Below, piece by piece: positions 21,944 to 32,878 of a stretch of DNA of 64,000 nt. The notes beneath the pieces were generated by a model. That model did no database searches, was not told the DNA's origin, and saw only the letters and a program-made list of their open reading frames with translations. A program made the position numbers and the translations under genes. Each line of letters opens with the position of its first letter. Position 1 is the first letter of the stretch. Source of the DNA: Gonatopus flavifemur (Eukaryota > Arthropoda > Insecta > Hymenoptera > Dryinidae); contig JAFFJZ010000098.1 of the NCBI GenBank assembly GCA_018340375.1, positions 186,001 to 250,000 of the forward strand, in the 5' to 3' direction.

Positions 21944-24026
21944 GGCTCCATGTCTAAATATACCAAACAAAAATATCCCCGACAAAATATTCCCGACAAA
22001 ATATCCCGAAAAAAATTATTCCGCGTCAAAACATTCCGTGACTAAAATTGTCCAAACAAAATATTCCAGTTCCACTTGTATCTTGGTATTGTAATTCCTT
22101 ATCACAGCGGGTATACAAATTCATAACACGCAAGCGATACAAAGATACAGGGGTTCTACATCATTTCTTGAAGATATAATGAAATAGTTCCCGGCTGCAG
22201 AGACATCAAGTCTGTATGTTCGATCAGTACATCTCACGATGTCGCTTAAAATTATCAAGAGTCAAAACCAAAAACGTTACTGATTTACAATGGATTCACA
22301 TATTGGGTTTGTGAATATGACTCCGCCCTTTTTTGTTGGAATAAAACACATTTGCTTGTCCACAAAATTGAAGAACAGTTTATTCAATGTATGCTCCATC
22401 TGCAGCTACAACCTTTGCCCATCTTCCAGGTGATTTATGTATTCCTTGCCTGAAGAAATCTTGATCTTTTGAGCTGATTCAATTATCAAGCCAAATTTTG
22501 ATACTTTCGTATTTAGCGAACCGTTCTCCTGTAAGATATGAATGCATTGTCCGAAATGAGTGGTAATCCGACGGAGCTATGTCTAGCGAATATAGCGGGT
22601 GGAAAAGTACTCCCCAGTTCTGTCCATCTAAATATTTTGTCATGACTTGTGCGGTGTGCGGTTTGGCATTGTCATGTTGCAGAATTAATTGACTGTGCCT
22701 ATTCATCCATTTTGGACGTTTTTTTTCTATGGCTTGCTTTAAATGCATTAGTTGTCGTCGGTAAAGTTCTCCATCAATAGTTTGAGAGGGTTTGAGCAAC
22801 TCATAGTATACAACACTACTCTGATCCCACCAAATGCAGAGCATAACCTTGGCACAATGGATATTTCTTTTCGGCTGTGATGGGCCCGGTTCACCTAGCT
22901 TCACTCAAGATTTTTGGCGTTTTAGATTCTCATAGTATAGCCATTTTTCATTTCCTGTGACTATTCGATGCAAAAATCTTTATCGTTGCTGTCTTTGAAG
23001 TAGTATTACACAGATTGTTTTTCGACTTTCCATGTCTTTTTCTCTCAATTCATGTGTGGACCCAGTTATTGAGTTTTTGAACCATTCTCATTGCTTTGAA
23101 ACGCTTCGCAACAGTTGATCGTTCAACATTCAATGCCGAAGCCAGTTCTGCTTGAGTCTGGCAAGAATCTGCTGTCAATAATGCTTCCAAATCAGTATCT
23201 TCAAATTTTTTTGGTGATTTTCTGTATTCTTTGTCCTCAATGCCAAAATCATCACTCGGAAGATGGCATCGCGCATTCAACGAGCGTACAAAAATCCATC
23301 ATGTTTCGATTGGTCGATTTATCAATACTTTAAAATCAGAACAGAGCACAACTGAATTGGTATTACAGCAACAATCTGCCGGCAGGACAATTGCCAACTA
23401 CAAAAGAAAAAAGTATAGAGATTATGATCGAAGATTGTTGAACGTAGTTTCCACTTACGAGAACGTTGAGATTTTACGATATTTACAGGGAATCGCTGTT
23501 AATATTATATTGTGAATTATATTTGAACAAAACTTTGTTTAATTCGGCATACGTTGCTTTTGGAAATTGAGAAACACTTTTACAAACCAATCAAATATAA
23601 ATATTGAATAATTATGATTATGCTTTGCCCCTGCACCCCACCAGGGGCTTCGCCCCCGGACTCCCATTGTACTACCATCTCTGCGGTGTCATCAGCGGGC
23701 GAAGCCCGCTGACAAATAGCCACGTCTTATACTCGCACACTGTTCTTGATTCTTATATTTTCCATATTCGAATAAATGTTTTTTCGAACAAATGATTCTG
23801 AACAACTGCTTTTCGGACAGATAATTTTGAACAACTGATTTCGAACACATTCTCAAATACCGTGTTCACATTTCATAATGATCTTTATCGAAATCTATAG
23901 CGAAATCAATACAACAGCGAAATTTTAGTTACGGGATGTTTTGACGCGGAATAATTATTTTCGGGATATTTTGTCGGGAATATTTTGTCAGGGATATTTT
24001 TGTTTGGGATATTCAGACATGTTACG
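21944..24026. mobile_element. 2.1-kb hAT-like element with 8-bp duplication
   Basis: GTCTAACC occurs immediately outside both ends (21936-21943 and 24027-24034), an 8-bp target duplication of hAT size. The terminal ~100 bp are inverted repeats sharing CATGTCT(A/G)AATAT, (A/C)CAAACAAAAATATCCC and multiple GACAAAATAT(T)CCC boxes. The outermost six bases of the two ends do not match well. The interior holds a broken mariner and a short GC-rich patch at 23622-23720. No hAT transposase is visible, so it is non-autonomous. Confidence 0.65.
22479..23280 (-). pseudogene. mariner transposase, heavily damaged
   Basis: Two blocks on the minus strand. 23050-23280 encodes KFEDTDLEALL..QTQAELASALNV and a helix-turn-helix ending NNWVHT. 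22479-22904 encodes the catalytic half: IWWDQSSVVYYELL, LQHDNAKPHT and SLDIAPSDY (34 residues between the last two Asp positions). A further tail (GIHKSPGRW-like) continues near 22395-22470 in another frame. Frameshifts separate the blocks and the first ITGDE box is lost. It belongs with the lineage at 24235 and 57555. Confidence 0.8.
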
Positions 24027-24234
24027 GTCTAACCACCACGAAGAATGTTACGCTAGAACATGTTGGGAGTAAGAATTAGTTCGGTCCGGTTTGAAAAGAT
24101 GACTCTCGCTCTCATGAATGTTTCATAGTCACAACCGATTTCAATTGTTTCAGAGAGGTTAGACACCTGTGAATAATATTCAGTCGATATCACTCCGGGT
24201 TCCTTCTAGAATCCCGATTCTTACTCAGTGGAGT

Positions 24235-25113
24235 ATGTCAAATTTTGTTTCAACTAAGCAGCATTTGCGGGAGGTGCTAGTTTTCTGTTTTAATTGGAAA
24301 AAAAGTGGAGCTGAAACCCATCGAATGCTTGTGGAAGTTTATGTTGACAATGCTTCAACTGATAAATCATGTAGGGAATGGTTCCGACGTTTTAAGAATG
24401 GCGATTTCAGTGTCGAAGACAAGCCCCGCTCAGGACAACCACAAAAATTCCAAAACAAGGAATTGGAGGCTCCATTCGACGAAGATCCGAGTCAAACGCA
24501 ACAGGAGTTTGCGGAATCATTAGGAGTTATGCAACAAGCGGTTTCCGTACGATTACAATCCATGGGCATGATTCAAAAGCAAGGCATTTGGATGCCTTAT
24601 GACTCAAAGCCTAGAGACATTGAACGGCGATTTTTCACTTATGAGCAGCTGATTCAAAGACAACGAAGAAAGGGGTTCTTACATCGGATTATGACAGGAG
24701 ATGAGAGATGGATATTCTACGATAACCCCAAGGAAAGAAAATACTATGCTATGCCCGGTCAATCGTTGCCATCGACTTCAACATCGACACCAAAGAGGAA
24801 TATTCATGGTTCAAAGATCATGCCGTGTATCTGGTGGGACCAAAAGGGTGTTATTTACTATGAGTTGCTGAAACCTGGTGATTCTATTACGGGTGATCGG
24901 GATAGGCTACAATTGATTTGTTCGAGTCGTGCGTTACGAGGAAAACGTCCGGAATACAAGGAAAGACATGACAAAATTATTCTTTTACACGATAACACTC
25001 GGCCTCATGTCGCAAAAGTAGTGAAAAATTATCTGGAAACGTTGAAGTGGGATATTCTACCGCACCCGCCATACTCGCCGGAGATTGCTCCTTCTGATTA
25101 CTGGTTATTCTAA
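24235..25113 (+). pseudogene. mariner transposase truncated at the catalytic C-terminus
   Basis: From the ATG at 24235 the frame is uninterrupted for 292 residues. It holds LREVLVFCFNWKKSGAE, WFRRFKNGDFSVEDKPRSG, the second helix-turn-helix (MGMIQKQGIWMPY), MTGDERW, LLHDNTRPH and SPEIAPSDYWLF. It then meets a stop where about 50 more residues are expected. A few further codons (MQHDLAGHKY) follow the stop before the sequence changes to the Polinton-like integrase at about 25143. The 3' terminal repeat is therefore missing. All three acidic catalytic positions remain. Confidence 0.85.
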
Positions 25114-25142
25114 CAGATGCAGCACGATTTGGCAGGCCACAA

Positions 25143-25352
25143 ATATTCACAATCGAGCAGAGACATCATACAGTGCCAGTGACTTATAATATCGAAGATC
25201 ATCCGAATCAATCAATTGCTGGTCGATTTCACGAGCAAGAACTGCGATCAGTCAAGTATCCCAATGTTTATCTAGTGGAAAGAATATTGAAAAGACGTGG
25301 TAACAAATTTGACGTCAAATGGTTGGGTTTTGAAAACTCACACAACAGCTAG
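25143..25352 (+). pseudogene. Polinton-type integrase, C-terminal chromodomain fragment
   Basis: Seventy open codons ending at TAG 25350-25352. A PVTYNIEDH box (the integrase C-terminal region) is followed by VYLVERILKRRGNK and VKWLGFENSHNS, a chromodomain signature with aromatic positions. In Polinton/Maverick elements a retrovirus-like integrase with such a tail inserts the element. The catalytic core is missing because the sequence upstream is mariner. It is the first of a run of Polinton genes on the same strand. Confidence 0.8.
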
Positions 25353-25379
25353 ATAAATAAAAGTGATTTGTAACGACGA

Positions 25380-26174
25380 ATATCATCAGTCGATAATTAG
25401 ACATGGAAGTCCACACATCTCAGGGGAGGGGACGTGGGGTGGGGCTGCTCAATACAGCTCTCAATTAGCTGTCCATCGAACTGCATCTGACTGGTTATCG
25501 ATACTGTGGCCCCGAAACGGAGTTGTCGAGACTTCTCGCACGTGGGGACCCCGGTATGAATCCATTGGATGCAGCATGCAAGAAACACAATGTCTTATAC
25601 CCGCAAATCGTTGAAACTTCGAGGGTAGAAGCGCGGCTGATAAAATTTTAGCTGAAAGGCATGGAAACGCGTATTCGCCCAAGACGCCAGTCTCGGTGAG
25701 AAAATAACTGCATGAAGTGTGACAAATGCGGCGAGAACTAAGGCGGAATTTGGCATGGGTATGAAACAAAAGAAGAAGACCGCGTTGCCGAAAATTTTCG
25801 ATGCTGCAAAGAAATCGATGATTGTGAGCCCAAGTACTTGAGAAACTGTGAAGTCACCTCTCGAAGGAGCACGAGAAGCTGTGAAAAGTATGGGTGGTGA
25901 GAAATTCATACGCGCACCACGCATTCTCCCAGTATCAAAAATAGTTGGTGTTGTGCTACCTTCCCTGGTATCCATCTTCGCCACGGGTTCATCGATTAGT
26001 GGTGCTTCAAGTGTGATGGAAGCCGTAAACGATGCAAGAACAGTTGCAAAAGAGGTCGAAGAGAGTCGAAGAGGCAACAATTTGATGGAAGCCATTGCTT
26101 CCGGGAAAGGATTATATTTGGGTCCATATAAGGAAGGGATGAGTCTTTGTTTACACCCAAAAAACTTGAAATAA
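25380..26174 (+). pseudogene. Polinton-like structural gene with PLA2-type motif, frameshifted
   Basis: An early GRGRGVGLLNTAL-type stretch is followed (25487-25600, another frame) by GYRYCGPET and NPLDAACKKHN. This resembles the calcium loop and catalytic helix of parvovirus-VP1-type phospholipase A2 domains, with Asn where the catalytic His-Asp pair should have Asp. A basic segment (MKQKKKTALPK) and then a hydrophobic stretch (VGVVLPSLVSIFATG) follow. The gene ends in a GKGLYLGPY..LHPKNLK tail at 26174. Several frame changes and a stop show decay. The exact product name is uncertain; position next to the protease supports a virion-associated role. Confidence 0.6.
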
Positions 26175-26569
26175 CGCTACCACATAGAGCTCTGACCAAC
26201 ATTGATCTACTCGAGTATGTGGAACTCGCGAAAATTCCACACTTCAGAGGGATATCCATGCGAAATGCGTTACCATCGAATGGTCCGCGAGTACACGAAT
26301 CTGTGATGATCAATTTGAATGACTGGGATGAACCTGGCACGCATTGGGTAGCATCTAAGGATTTAAAAAATGATGTCACTTACTTTGATAGTTTTGGTGA
26401 TCTCCGACCACTCATCAATCTCATGAGATACTTTGGTCAGTATGTTGGTAGCGTTGAGTACGATCATCAACGATATAAAGATTATGATACGTTCGAGTGT
26501 GGACATTTGTGTCTCGAATTCCTCTGTAATCAGCTTCATATAAAAGACGAATATCATCTATATAAGTGA
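26147..26569 (+). CDS. Adenain-like cysteine protease (Polinton PRO), probably relic
   Basis: A 140-codon open frame whose start is unclear; it overlaps the end of the preceding gene by 28 nt in another frame. GTHWVA carries the His, YFDSFGDLRP the acidic residue, and ECGHLCLEFL the nucleophilic Cys. These are in adenovirus-protease order and spacing. In Polintons this enzyme is thought to mature capsid proteins. The frame itself has no stop and the catalytic residues look present, but the neighbouring genes are broken, so function is doubtful. It ends TATAAGTGA 25 bp before the minor capsid start. Confidence 0.8.
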   Translation: MFTPKKLEITLPHRALTNIDLLEYVELAKIPHFRGISMRNALPSNGPRVHESVMINLNDWDEPGTHWVASKDLKNDVTYFDSFGDLRPLINLMRYFGQYVGSVEYDHQRYKDYDTFECGHLCLEFLCNQLHIKDEYHLYK

Positions 26570-26964
26570 CGATCATAATCAGGAAGATTCAGTTATGGAT
26601 CAGGCGTTGACATTGACACTATCAGGAGCCTCGTCGATCTTAGAAGCCTATCACTCCCCTCCAATTGAACTTTCACCGAATGAAAATTATGTCCTCAGAC
26701 TCATTCAACTATGAACATTCAATTCTCTACCGAACATAGATACGAACAATAATGAACTGCATATAGTGAGAGAAAATGCATTGATTGCAATACCGACAGG
26801 CAGTTATGAGATCAAAGATTTTAATGTTCTTTCTCTTTCGACGATTATCCCTCGGTCGATAGAATGAAATTTGAACGTAACCATTGATGGCATGATCGCT
26901 ATAAGGGATTGCGATATGATCGATCCTCTTTGCGCCGACCTGATCCCCAAGTAGAAATTACGCC

Positions 26965-28509
26965 TGGTCAAAAAATCTGTTGGTAAGTGCAAAATGAATT
27001 AGTAAATCAGTCACAGCTGTTGTAACATGTCGAAAAATCGTCATTTGTTGATGCAGTGAAAATGAATTTTCTTCAAATACTTACATCAGTACTTCTAGGC
27101 GAAAACTCAGAGATCATATTAATTTTGTAATAAATATGAGTCATGAAGAACTCATTTGATCAAAAATATGTCAAAAGAATGTTGAAAATGAATTGCAAAA
27201 AACTTGGATTATTCCCCGCAGCTCGACGGATGGTTTTACTTTTCAAATTGAAGAGTATTCTTGAAGTTGAAATTTTCAAATTTGAGGGAAAAGCCTTATT
27301 TTTTTAGTTGAATTCGTTGTTGGGGTGATGATAAACTTGTGGGGAGAGTTTGAAAGTCAGGTGGAATCTATATTGATCAGGAAAGTCCAAATCGTGTAGC
27401 AAAAATTAGAAAATTGGTCAACTTAGCTTACGGCACGTGGGTATTCTATCAGCTTTTCTTCACTAAACGAAATCTAGGCAGGAGAAATGTATCAAAATTT
27501 AGTAACATCAAGTTGGTACAGAGTAAGAGAGGACAGATATATTCATTGAATTTTATTGGTTATTATGAAAATGTTGATAAATAAGTAAAGGCTATGTATC
27601 GCTCAATTTATCGTCTCTCAATATTTTTGTTTCAATGATTTTGTATTGTGTGCATTTTTGTATCTTTTCACTAGTAGGTTGAGGAAACATGTGTATTGAA
27701 CCCGTTTCATAAATATAATAACATTTATTTGGAGGAACATGATACAACATTATTGGAACAAAAATATTAAAAGACGACACATTGGATCTTCTATAGCCTT
27801 TCCTTATTTATCAACATTTTCATAATAACCAATAAAATTCAATGAATATATCTGTCCTCTCTTACTCTGTATCAACTTGATTTTACTAAATTTTGATACA
27901 TTTCTCCTGCCTAGATTTCGTTTAGTGAAGAAAAGCTGATAGAATACCCACGTGCCGTAAGCTAAGTTGACCAATTTTCTAATTTTTGCCACACGATTTG
28001 GACTTTCCTGATCAATATAGATCCCACCCAACTTTTAAACTCTTCCTACAAGTTTATCATCACCCTAACAACAAATTCAACTCAGAACTCATTCAAGGCT
28101 TTCTTCTCAAATTTGAAAATTTCAACTTCGAGAATACTCTTCAATTTGAAGAGTAAAATCATCCAACGCGCTTCAAGTAAATAATTCAAGCTATTTGAAA
28201 TTCATTCTAAACATTCGCTTGAAATATTTTTGATAAAATAAGTCCTTCGTGACTCATATTATTACAAAATTAATGTGAGTTTTTTGAGAAATGTGAGTTT
28301 TGAGAAATTTAATGTGAGTTTTTTTTCCGAGGAATATTGATGTAAATCAATATTGATATTGATTGATATTGATATTGTTGTTGTTGATATTGTCGTGTAT
28401 TTGAATAGAATTCATTTTCACCACATTAGCAAATTACGATTTTTTGACATGTTACAACAGCGATGACTGATTTACTAATTCATTTTGCACTTACTAACAG
28501 ATTTTTTGA
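26965..28509. repeat. Large foldback with a duplicated 75-codon ORF
   Basis: Left arm 26965-27595 and right arm 27793-28509 are inverted copies around a ~197-bp spacer. The right arm is longer through a (TTGATA)n-type expansion near 28335-28390. Each arm contains the same outward-to-inward frame (left, plus strand, about 27360-27583; right, minus strand, 27804-28031). Both end NFIGYYENVDK and differ at only about two residues. The encoded peptide (GTWVFYQLFFTKRN, basic) is not recognised. There is no ATG at the start, so it may be the tail of a longer protein or non-coding. Confidence 0.7.
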
Positions 28510-28718
28510 TACACATTATTCAAGAAATAACCACCACACATTTCACAAAAATAATTCATCCATTTTTTGATCACATAAATTTAACCTTACATCTGTCAAC
28601 CGAACTGCAATTTTCACACAGGCTCATAGATTACACTGCCATCTTCTGGCAAATGAACCTTGAAAGGGCCTAAATGATTTCTGACGAGGCTTACAAGTGT
28701 AGTAACAGTCTAGATATA

Positions 28719-29719
28719 CCCAAGTAGAAATCTGACAAGGCATTGTCTAGTTAATATGAGGCCCCTGTAGGGATTTCATAGGGAACTTCTGGTTGAGATA
28801 AACTAGCAAGTTACTCACCGGTTACTTACAATAGGTTCGTTCGTTCTACGTGCTCTGAGTTGCTCCAACTTGTACCAAACCAATCATTTCGTTGCTTAAA
28901 CTGGAAGTAGCGAATTCAAAATACTTGGAGCGAGTTGGGGTAACTTGGGACATCGGTAAGCGAACTTAGCTAATATATATTGGACAAGTCAAACTCTCAA
29001 AAAACAATGGGGGATCTTTTATCGCGTATTTATTGCATCGCGTAAGTACCGGTTTAGCTCAGGTCATTAGGGCGTTAGGATAGTAAATCGCGCAACATTA
29101 GGTAGGAATTGGTTTAGGTAGGTCCGATTCTCTCCGAGGTTTCCAATATTCTCTCCATCGCATTGAGCACGAAGTGAACGTTGGTGGTTATCTGCAAGTG
29201 TCTCCTCTGAAACATGATTTTTGCTCAGAATTCAATTTTTTATTTTCAAAAACATTTTGGGCCAAAGCATGCATATTTTACTGAATAATCATTGTTGATG
29301 TATTATTATAACTTCACAATTTTTTTGGCATATAATTGCTGTCAAAAACTTGTTGGTAATTGACCAGTATTTAGAGAGTAACTGAATAGTAACTGACCAG
29401 TATCTTGTGAATTCCACTAGCAAGTGCCTCATAACACACAGCGTTACATTACGAATAAGTACCTGGTGAGTTTTCCTCAAAAGGCCCTCGTCAGGAGTAT
29501 AGAAAAACTCACGAGGCACTAGCCATTGACTGGGCGTAATTTCTACTTGGGATACTTATAAAAAATCCTCCATAGTTTTTTTAGAGTTTCACTTGTCTAA
29601 TATATGTTGTAAGTAACCGGTGAATAACTTGCTAGTTTATCTCAATTAGAAGTTCCCTATGAAATCCCTACAGGGGCCTCATATTGACTAGACAATGCCT
29701 TGTCAGATTTCTACTTGGG
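28719..29719. repeat. 1.0-kb MITE with ~115-bp terminal inverted repeats
   Basis: CCCAAGTAGAAATCTGACAA is inverted at the two ends. The match continues through GGCCCCTGTAGGGATTTCAT and AACTAGCAAGTTA, and then a second matched block (ATATTGGACAAGTCAAACTC) after a left-arm insertion of ~140 bp. A related terminus (GGCGTAATTTCTACTTGGG) lies inside at 29531-29549. No target duplication was seen. Confidence 0.75.
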
Positions 29720-30980
29720 TCCTCACCTCCGTACACTATCACGGGTTGTGAATGTATCCGGGAAGAAAACAACCTGAAAACCAACGAGGATACTTGTTCA
29801 TAATGAGACAATCGGGAACGGAGGCTATTTGGTCGTTGGAATGAGCAATACGAGCTTCATAGAAAAACAGAGGAAGAGTTTATTCTATAGACTCTTACAA
29901 GGACATTTTTTGAAAAAGGTTCAAGTTTCTTCTTCCGGAAGCGGTCATCCGTTTGACAAAATCTAGAACAATCAGAATAACCTGGGTGTTACAATACTAT
30001 ACGTGAGACATTCTGTAATATTTTAATACTAAACGCAAGCCGAACTTCAGAACATCTATCATCACACGCAAACATTGGACTACATAACTTACAATAAGCA
30101 CGGTGGCAATGCATAAGTGTGTGTATTAAATTAGTGTGACTATTAGAATGAAAGTTCAGTATATCCCGCTCGCAATAAGAAGGACTCTTGAACATCCGTT
30201 GCTGAAAGCAAAGCAAAAAGAAACTGTGAGGATAAGCCCCTTGAATGAGAAGAACCGTTCCAGACGAATCGTAACTGGTAACAATTCTTGCAAAAGCAGA
30301 GATGTATCAAGTTCGCCTTTCCGTCACTTTTGACCTTCATTGATATCCTGAAAAGTTTATTTTGAATCACGTGCGCCTCCAACATCTATCGGTTTCGTTT
30401 ATGAGTTTTTGTTATCGAATTATCGAATAATTTGGTTGGACGCGACTCCTCTTATCATTGGTCTGTTATTATCTTGATATCAATTAGAAATCGATCATTT
30501 TTCGAACTTGAATGATCTTCTGATATGGGAACATCGTAATGAAAATGAAAGAGGATCTTTAATTTTTGTACATAATGAAGTCTTATTTTGACGCGCTCTT
30601 CAATCCTTTCCAAGAAATTAGTCTAATGCATCCGCACGTGATTCTCTATTCTTTTTTCATGCTTCTCATTGGACGACCGCGATTATGTCATTGCTACCAT
30701 GCTCGTTACGAGTGTAGGTGCGTCAATACATACGGTGTTCATGTGCCGACTATATTTACATTTTTTCATGACGCGTTCGTTCGACGACTTTTCATTTTCC
30801 TTCCAGCCATCGACATTCTGAATGTGGTGATTCTTTCAATCGATTACCTAATGACACGTATTTCTGTCTCTGTAATCAAATCATTGATGTCTTGATTTTG
30901 AATCAATTCATGTTCTCTCAATTATCGCACGGTGTTGTAACCTCACGAATGTCACATCACACATCCGTACCGTTACAAGG
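29720..30980. other. Unrecognised sequence within the insertion
   Basis: Short open frames (for example 30136-30333 and 30566-30895 on plus, the latter Cys/His-containing and hydrophobic) show no recognised domain. Base composition is more even than in the flanking repeats, so this may be a fragment of an unknown element. Confidence 0.35.
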
Positions 30981-31235
30981 TATTGAGAGATATTCACAGA
31001 GTGTATTGGAGGATACGGGAATTTTCATAAATATCACTGCAAACAGTAACACTTCACGAAGTGAAGTTTTATGTAATCTTGAACTCAATTTCAGACCATC
31101 AAATTCCGTTGGTTGTCTGCTGGGGTTCGCAACACGAATTTTATCAGGCAATGAGCGTCACCTTCCCGACCTGCCAGGTACCATTCTGAGGATCAATGCT
31201 CCGAGAGTGGAGTGTAACATAACAACAGGAGCATA

Positions 31236-32557
31236 CGAGGTGTGTTCAGAAAGTAAGGTGACTTCGTATTTTTAAGAAAAAATATTTGTTTATTTATCAA
31301 TATTTATGTTGTCCCCTTCGAAGTAATCCCCCTCAGATACAATACACTTATGCCAACGGTTTTTCCAATCCTCAAAGCACTTCTCATAAGCACTTTCCGG
31401 TATAGCCTTGAGCTCTTCCAGCGATGCAGTCTTTGTCTCTTCAATCGTTGCAAATCTCCGTCCTTTCATAGGTCTCTTTAGTTTTGGGAACAAGAAAAAG
31501 TCACATGGGGCCAAATCCGGTGAATATAGTGGCTGAGGCATGATTGTGGTGTTGTTTTTGGCCAAAAAATCTTTCACAAGCAAAGATGAGTGAGCAGGGG
31601 CATTATCGTGATGCAAAAGCCATGAATTGTTTTTCCACAATTCTGGACGTTTTCTTCGTATTGCTTCTCGCAAACAGCGCATAACTTCAAGATAATACTG
31701 TTCATTGACCGTACGACCATATGGTAAGAATTCCTGATGCACCACGCCATGGTAATCGAAGAAAACAGTGAGCAAAACTTTGACATTTGATCGAACTTGG
31801 CGTGCTTTTTTCGGTCTTGGCTCATCTGGGGTCTTCCATTGGGACGATTGGACTTTGGTTTCGACATCATAACCATATACCCATGATTCGTCACCAGTTA
31901 TGACCCTTTTGAGTAAATCTGGGTCGTCGTTGACGTCATTCAACAGTTCTTGAGCGATGCTCATGCGACGGTTCTTTTGGTCAAAATTTAGCAATTTCGG
32001 AACAAACTTCGCTGACACACGTCTCATGCCCAAAACGTTAGAAAAAATTTCATGGCACGAGCCAAGCGATAAACCAACATCCTCAGCAACTTCTCTGATA
32101 GTGATTCGACGATTTTCCAAAACAATTTTCTTCACTGCTTGAACGTTTTCATCAGTTGTTGACGTGCTTGGTCGTCCAGAGCGAGGCTCGTCATTGGCAT
32201 CTTCCCGGCCATCTTGGAAGAGTTTGTACCACTTGTAAACATTTTTTTTACTCAGAACAGTTTCACCGTATGCTACTGTCAACATTTTAAGTGTTTCGGA
32301 GCACTTTATTTTATTTTTTACACAAAATTTGATGCAAATCCTTTGATCCATATTTTTTGATAGCAAGAAATCGCCGAGCACGCAAAACACTTATAACCTT
32401 TACGCCTCTCGCAACCAAACAAAGAATTCTATACACTTGAAACTTGGTACAGATGTTCGGGAAGAGTGTGCCAACATAACAAAACAAAAAAATCGATAAT
32501 CGAAAGTACGTTGCCCGCGAAATTTGAAAAGTCACCTTACTTTTTGAACACACCTCG
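31236..32557 (-). mobile_element. Intact mariner element, copy 2, inside the capsid gene
   Basis: Same 1322-bp length and same terminal repeats as 6641-7962, on the opposite strand. TA flanks it at 31234-31235 and 32558-32559. Removing it would leave one TA and keep the capsid reading phase. One visible terminal difference is TTCAGAAAGTA against TTCAAAAAGTA. Confidence 0.95.
31290..32351 (-). CDS. mariner transposase (353 aa), apparently intact
   Basis: Starts at the ATG 32351 and ends at 31290. It has the same domain order as copy 1: helix-turn-helix domain, ITGDESW, LHHDNAPAHS and SPDLAPCDFFLF (D,D34D). No stop or frameshift interrupts it. The four differences from copy 1 are Ile for Leu in KNKIKCSE, Val for Glu in AEDVGLS, Lys for Glu in DWKNRW and Ile for Leu in KCIVSEG. 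Either copy, or an unseen sibling, could be the source. Confidence 0.93.
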   Translation of the reverse strand: MDQRICIKFCVKNKIKCSETLKMLTVAYGETVLSKKNVYKWYKLFQDGREDANDEPRSGRPSTSTTDENVQAVKKIVLENRRITIREVAEDVGLSLGSCHEIFSNVLGMRRVSAKFVPKLLNFDQKNRRMSIAQELLNDVNDDPDLLKRVITGDESWVYGYDVETKVQSSQWKTPDEPRPKKARQVRSNVKVLLTVFFDYHGVVHQEFLPYGRTVNEQYYLEVMRCLREAIRRKRPELWKNNSWLLHHDNAPAHSSLLVKDFLAKNNTTIMPQPLYSPDLAPCDFFLFPKLKRPMKGRRFATIEETKTASLEELKAIPESAYEKCFEDWKNRWHKCIVSEGDYFEGDNINIDK

Positions 32558-32878
32558 TACCTTAATGGTTTCAGAGTACATACCATACAAGAATTTCTCC
32601 CACCCGTTCCACCTGGATTTAAAATCGTTGAAGTACCATCACAGGTGATATATTCATCATTTAATAGGAGAACCATGAACCACATTGAATTGAGAATCGT
32701 CGATCAGGACGGGAAGTTGGTTGATTTTCGTGACAAAGTCATAACTGTACGGTGACACGTGGAATCTATATGAGAATGAGTATCGTGTACAATTGAAAAA
32801 CGAATTGTCGTTGGTGGGAGTTATAGAAATCAATCATCATGCCCAAACCCCATCAGTCGTCGAACGATTCCCAAGACG

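Larger units (their letters stand above)
26821..30980. mobile_element. ~4.2-kb composite insertion in minor capsid gene
   Basis: Boundaries are set by where the capsid frame leaves (after AAAGAT, 26820) and resumes (ATTGAGAG, about 30980). The insert contains a foldback element (26965-28509), a MITE (28719-29719), CCCAAGTAGAAATT ends at 26946 and 29549 (opposite orientation), and about 1.25 kb of unrecognised sequence. No terminal repeat or target duplication was found for the insertion as a whole, so it may be several successive events. Confidence 0.55.
26595..32773 (+). pseudogene. Polinton minor capsid (penton-like) gene in three pieces
   Basis: Piece 1, 26595-26820, starts at an ATG and runs through a PNENYVLRLIQL box to SYEIKD, with a TGA at 26712-26714. 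Piece 2, 30981-31235, resumes with IERY and runs through SVGCLLGFATRIL to ITTGAY. Piece 3, 32558-32773, resumes after the mariner with VHTIQEF, VPPGF and VPSQVIY, has a TGA at 32753-32755, and ends at 32771-32773. The reading phase matches across both junctions, showing they are insertions. The match to Polinton minor capsid is from memory of arthropod family features. The gene is dead. Confidence 0.75.

Noticed and set aside
23622..23720. Possible bacterial contamination (GGGCTTCGCCCCC and GCGGGCGAAGCCCGC)
   Set aside because: Only ~100 bp, continuous with insect-type repeats and inside the hAT-like element. Small GC-rich hairpins occur in other transposons.
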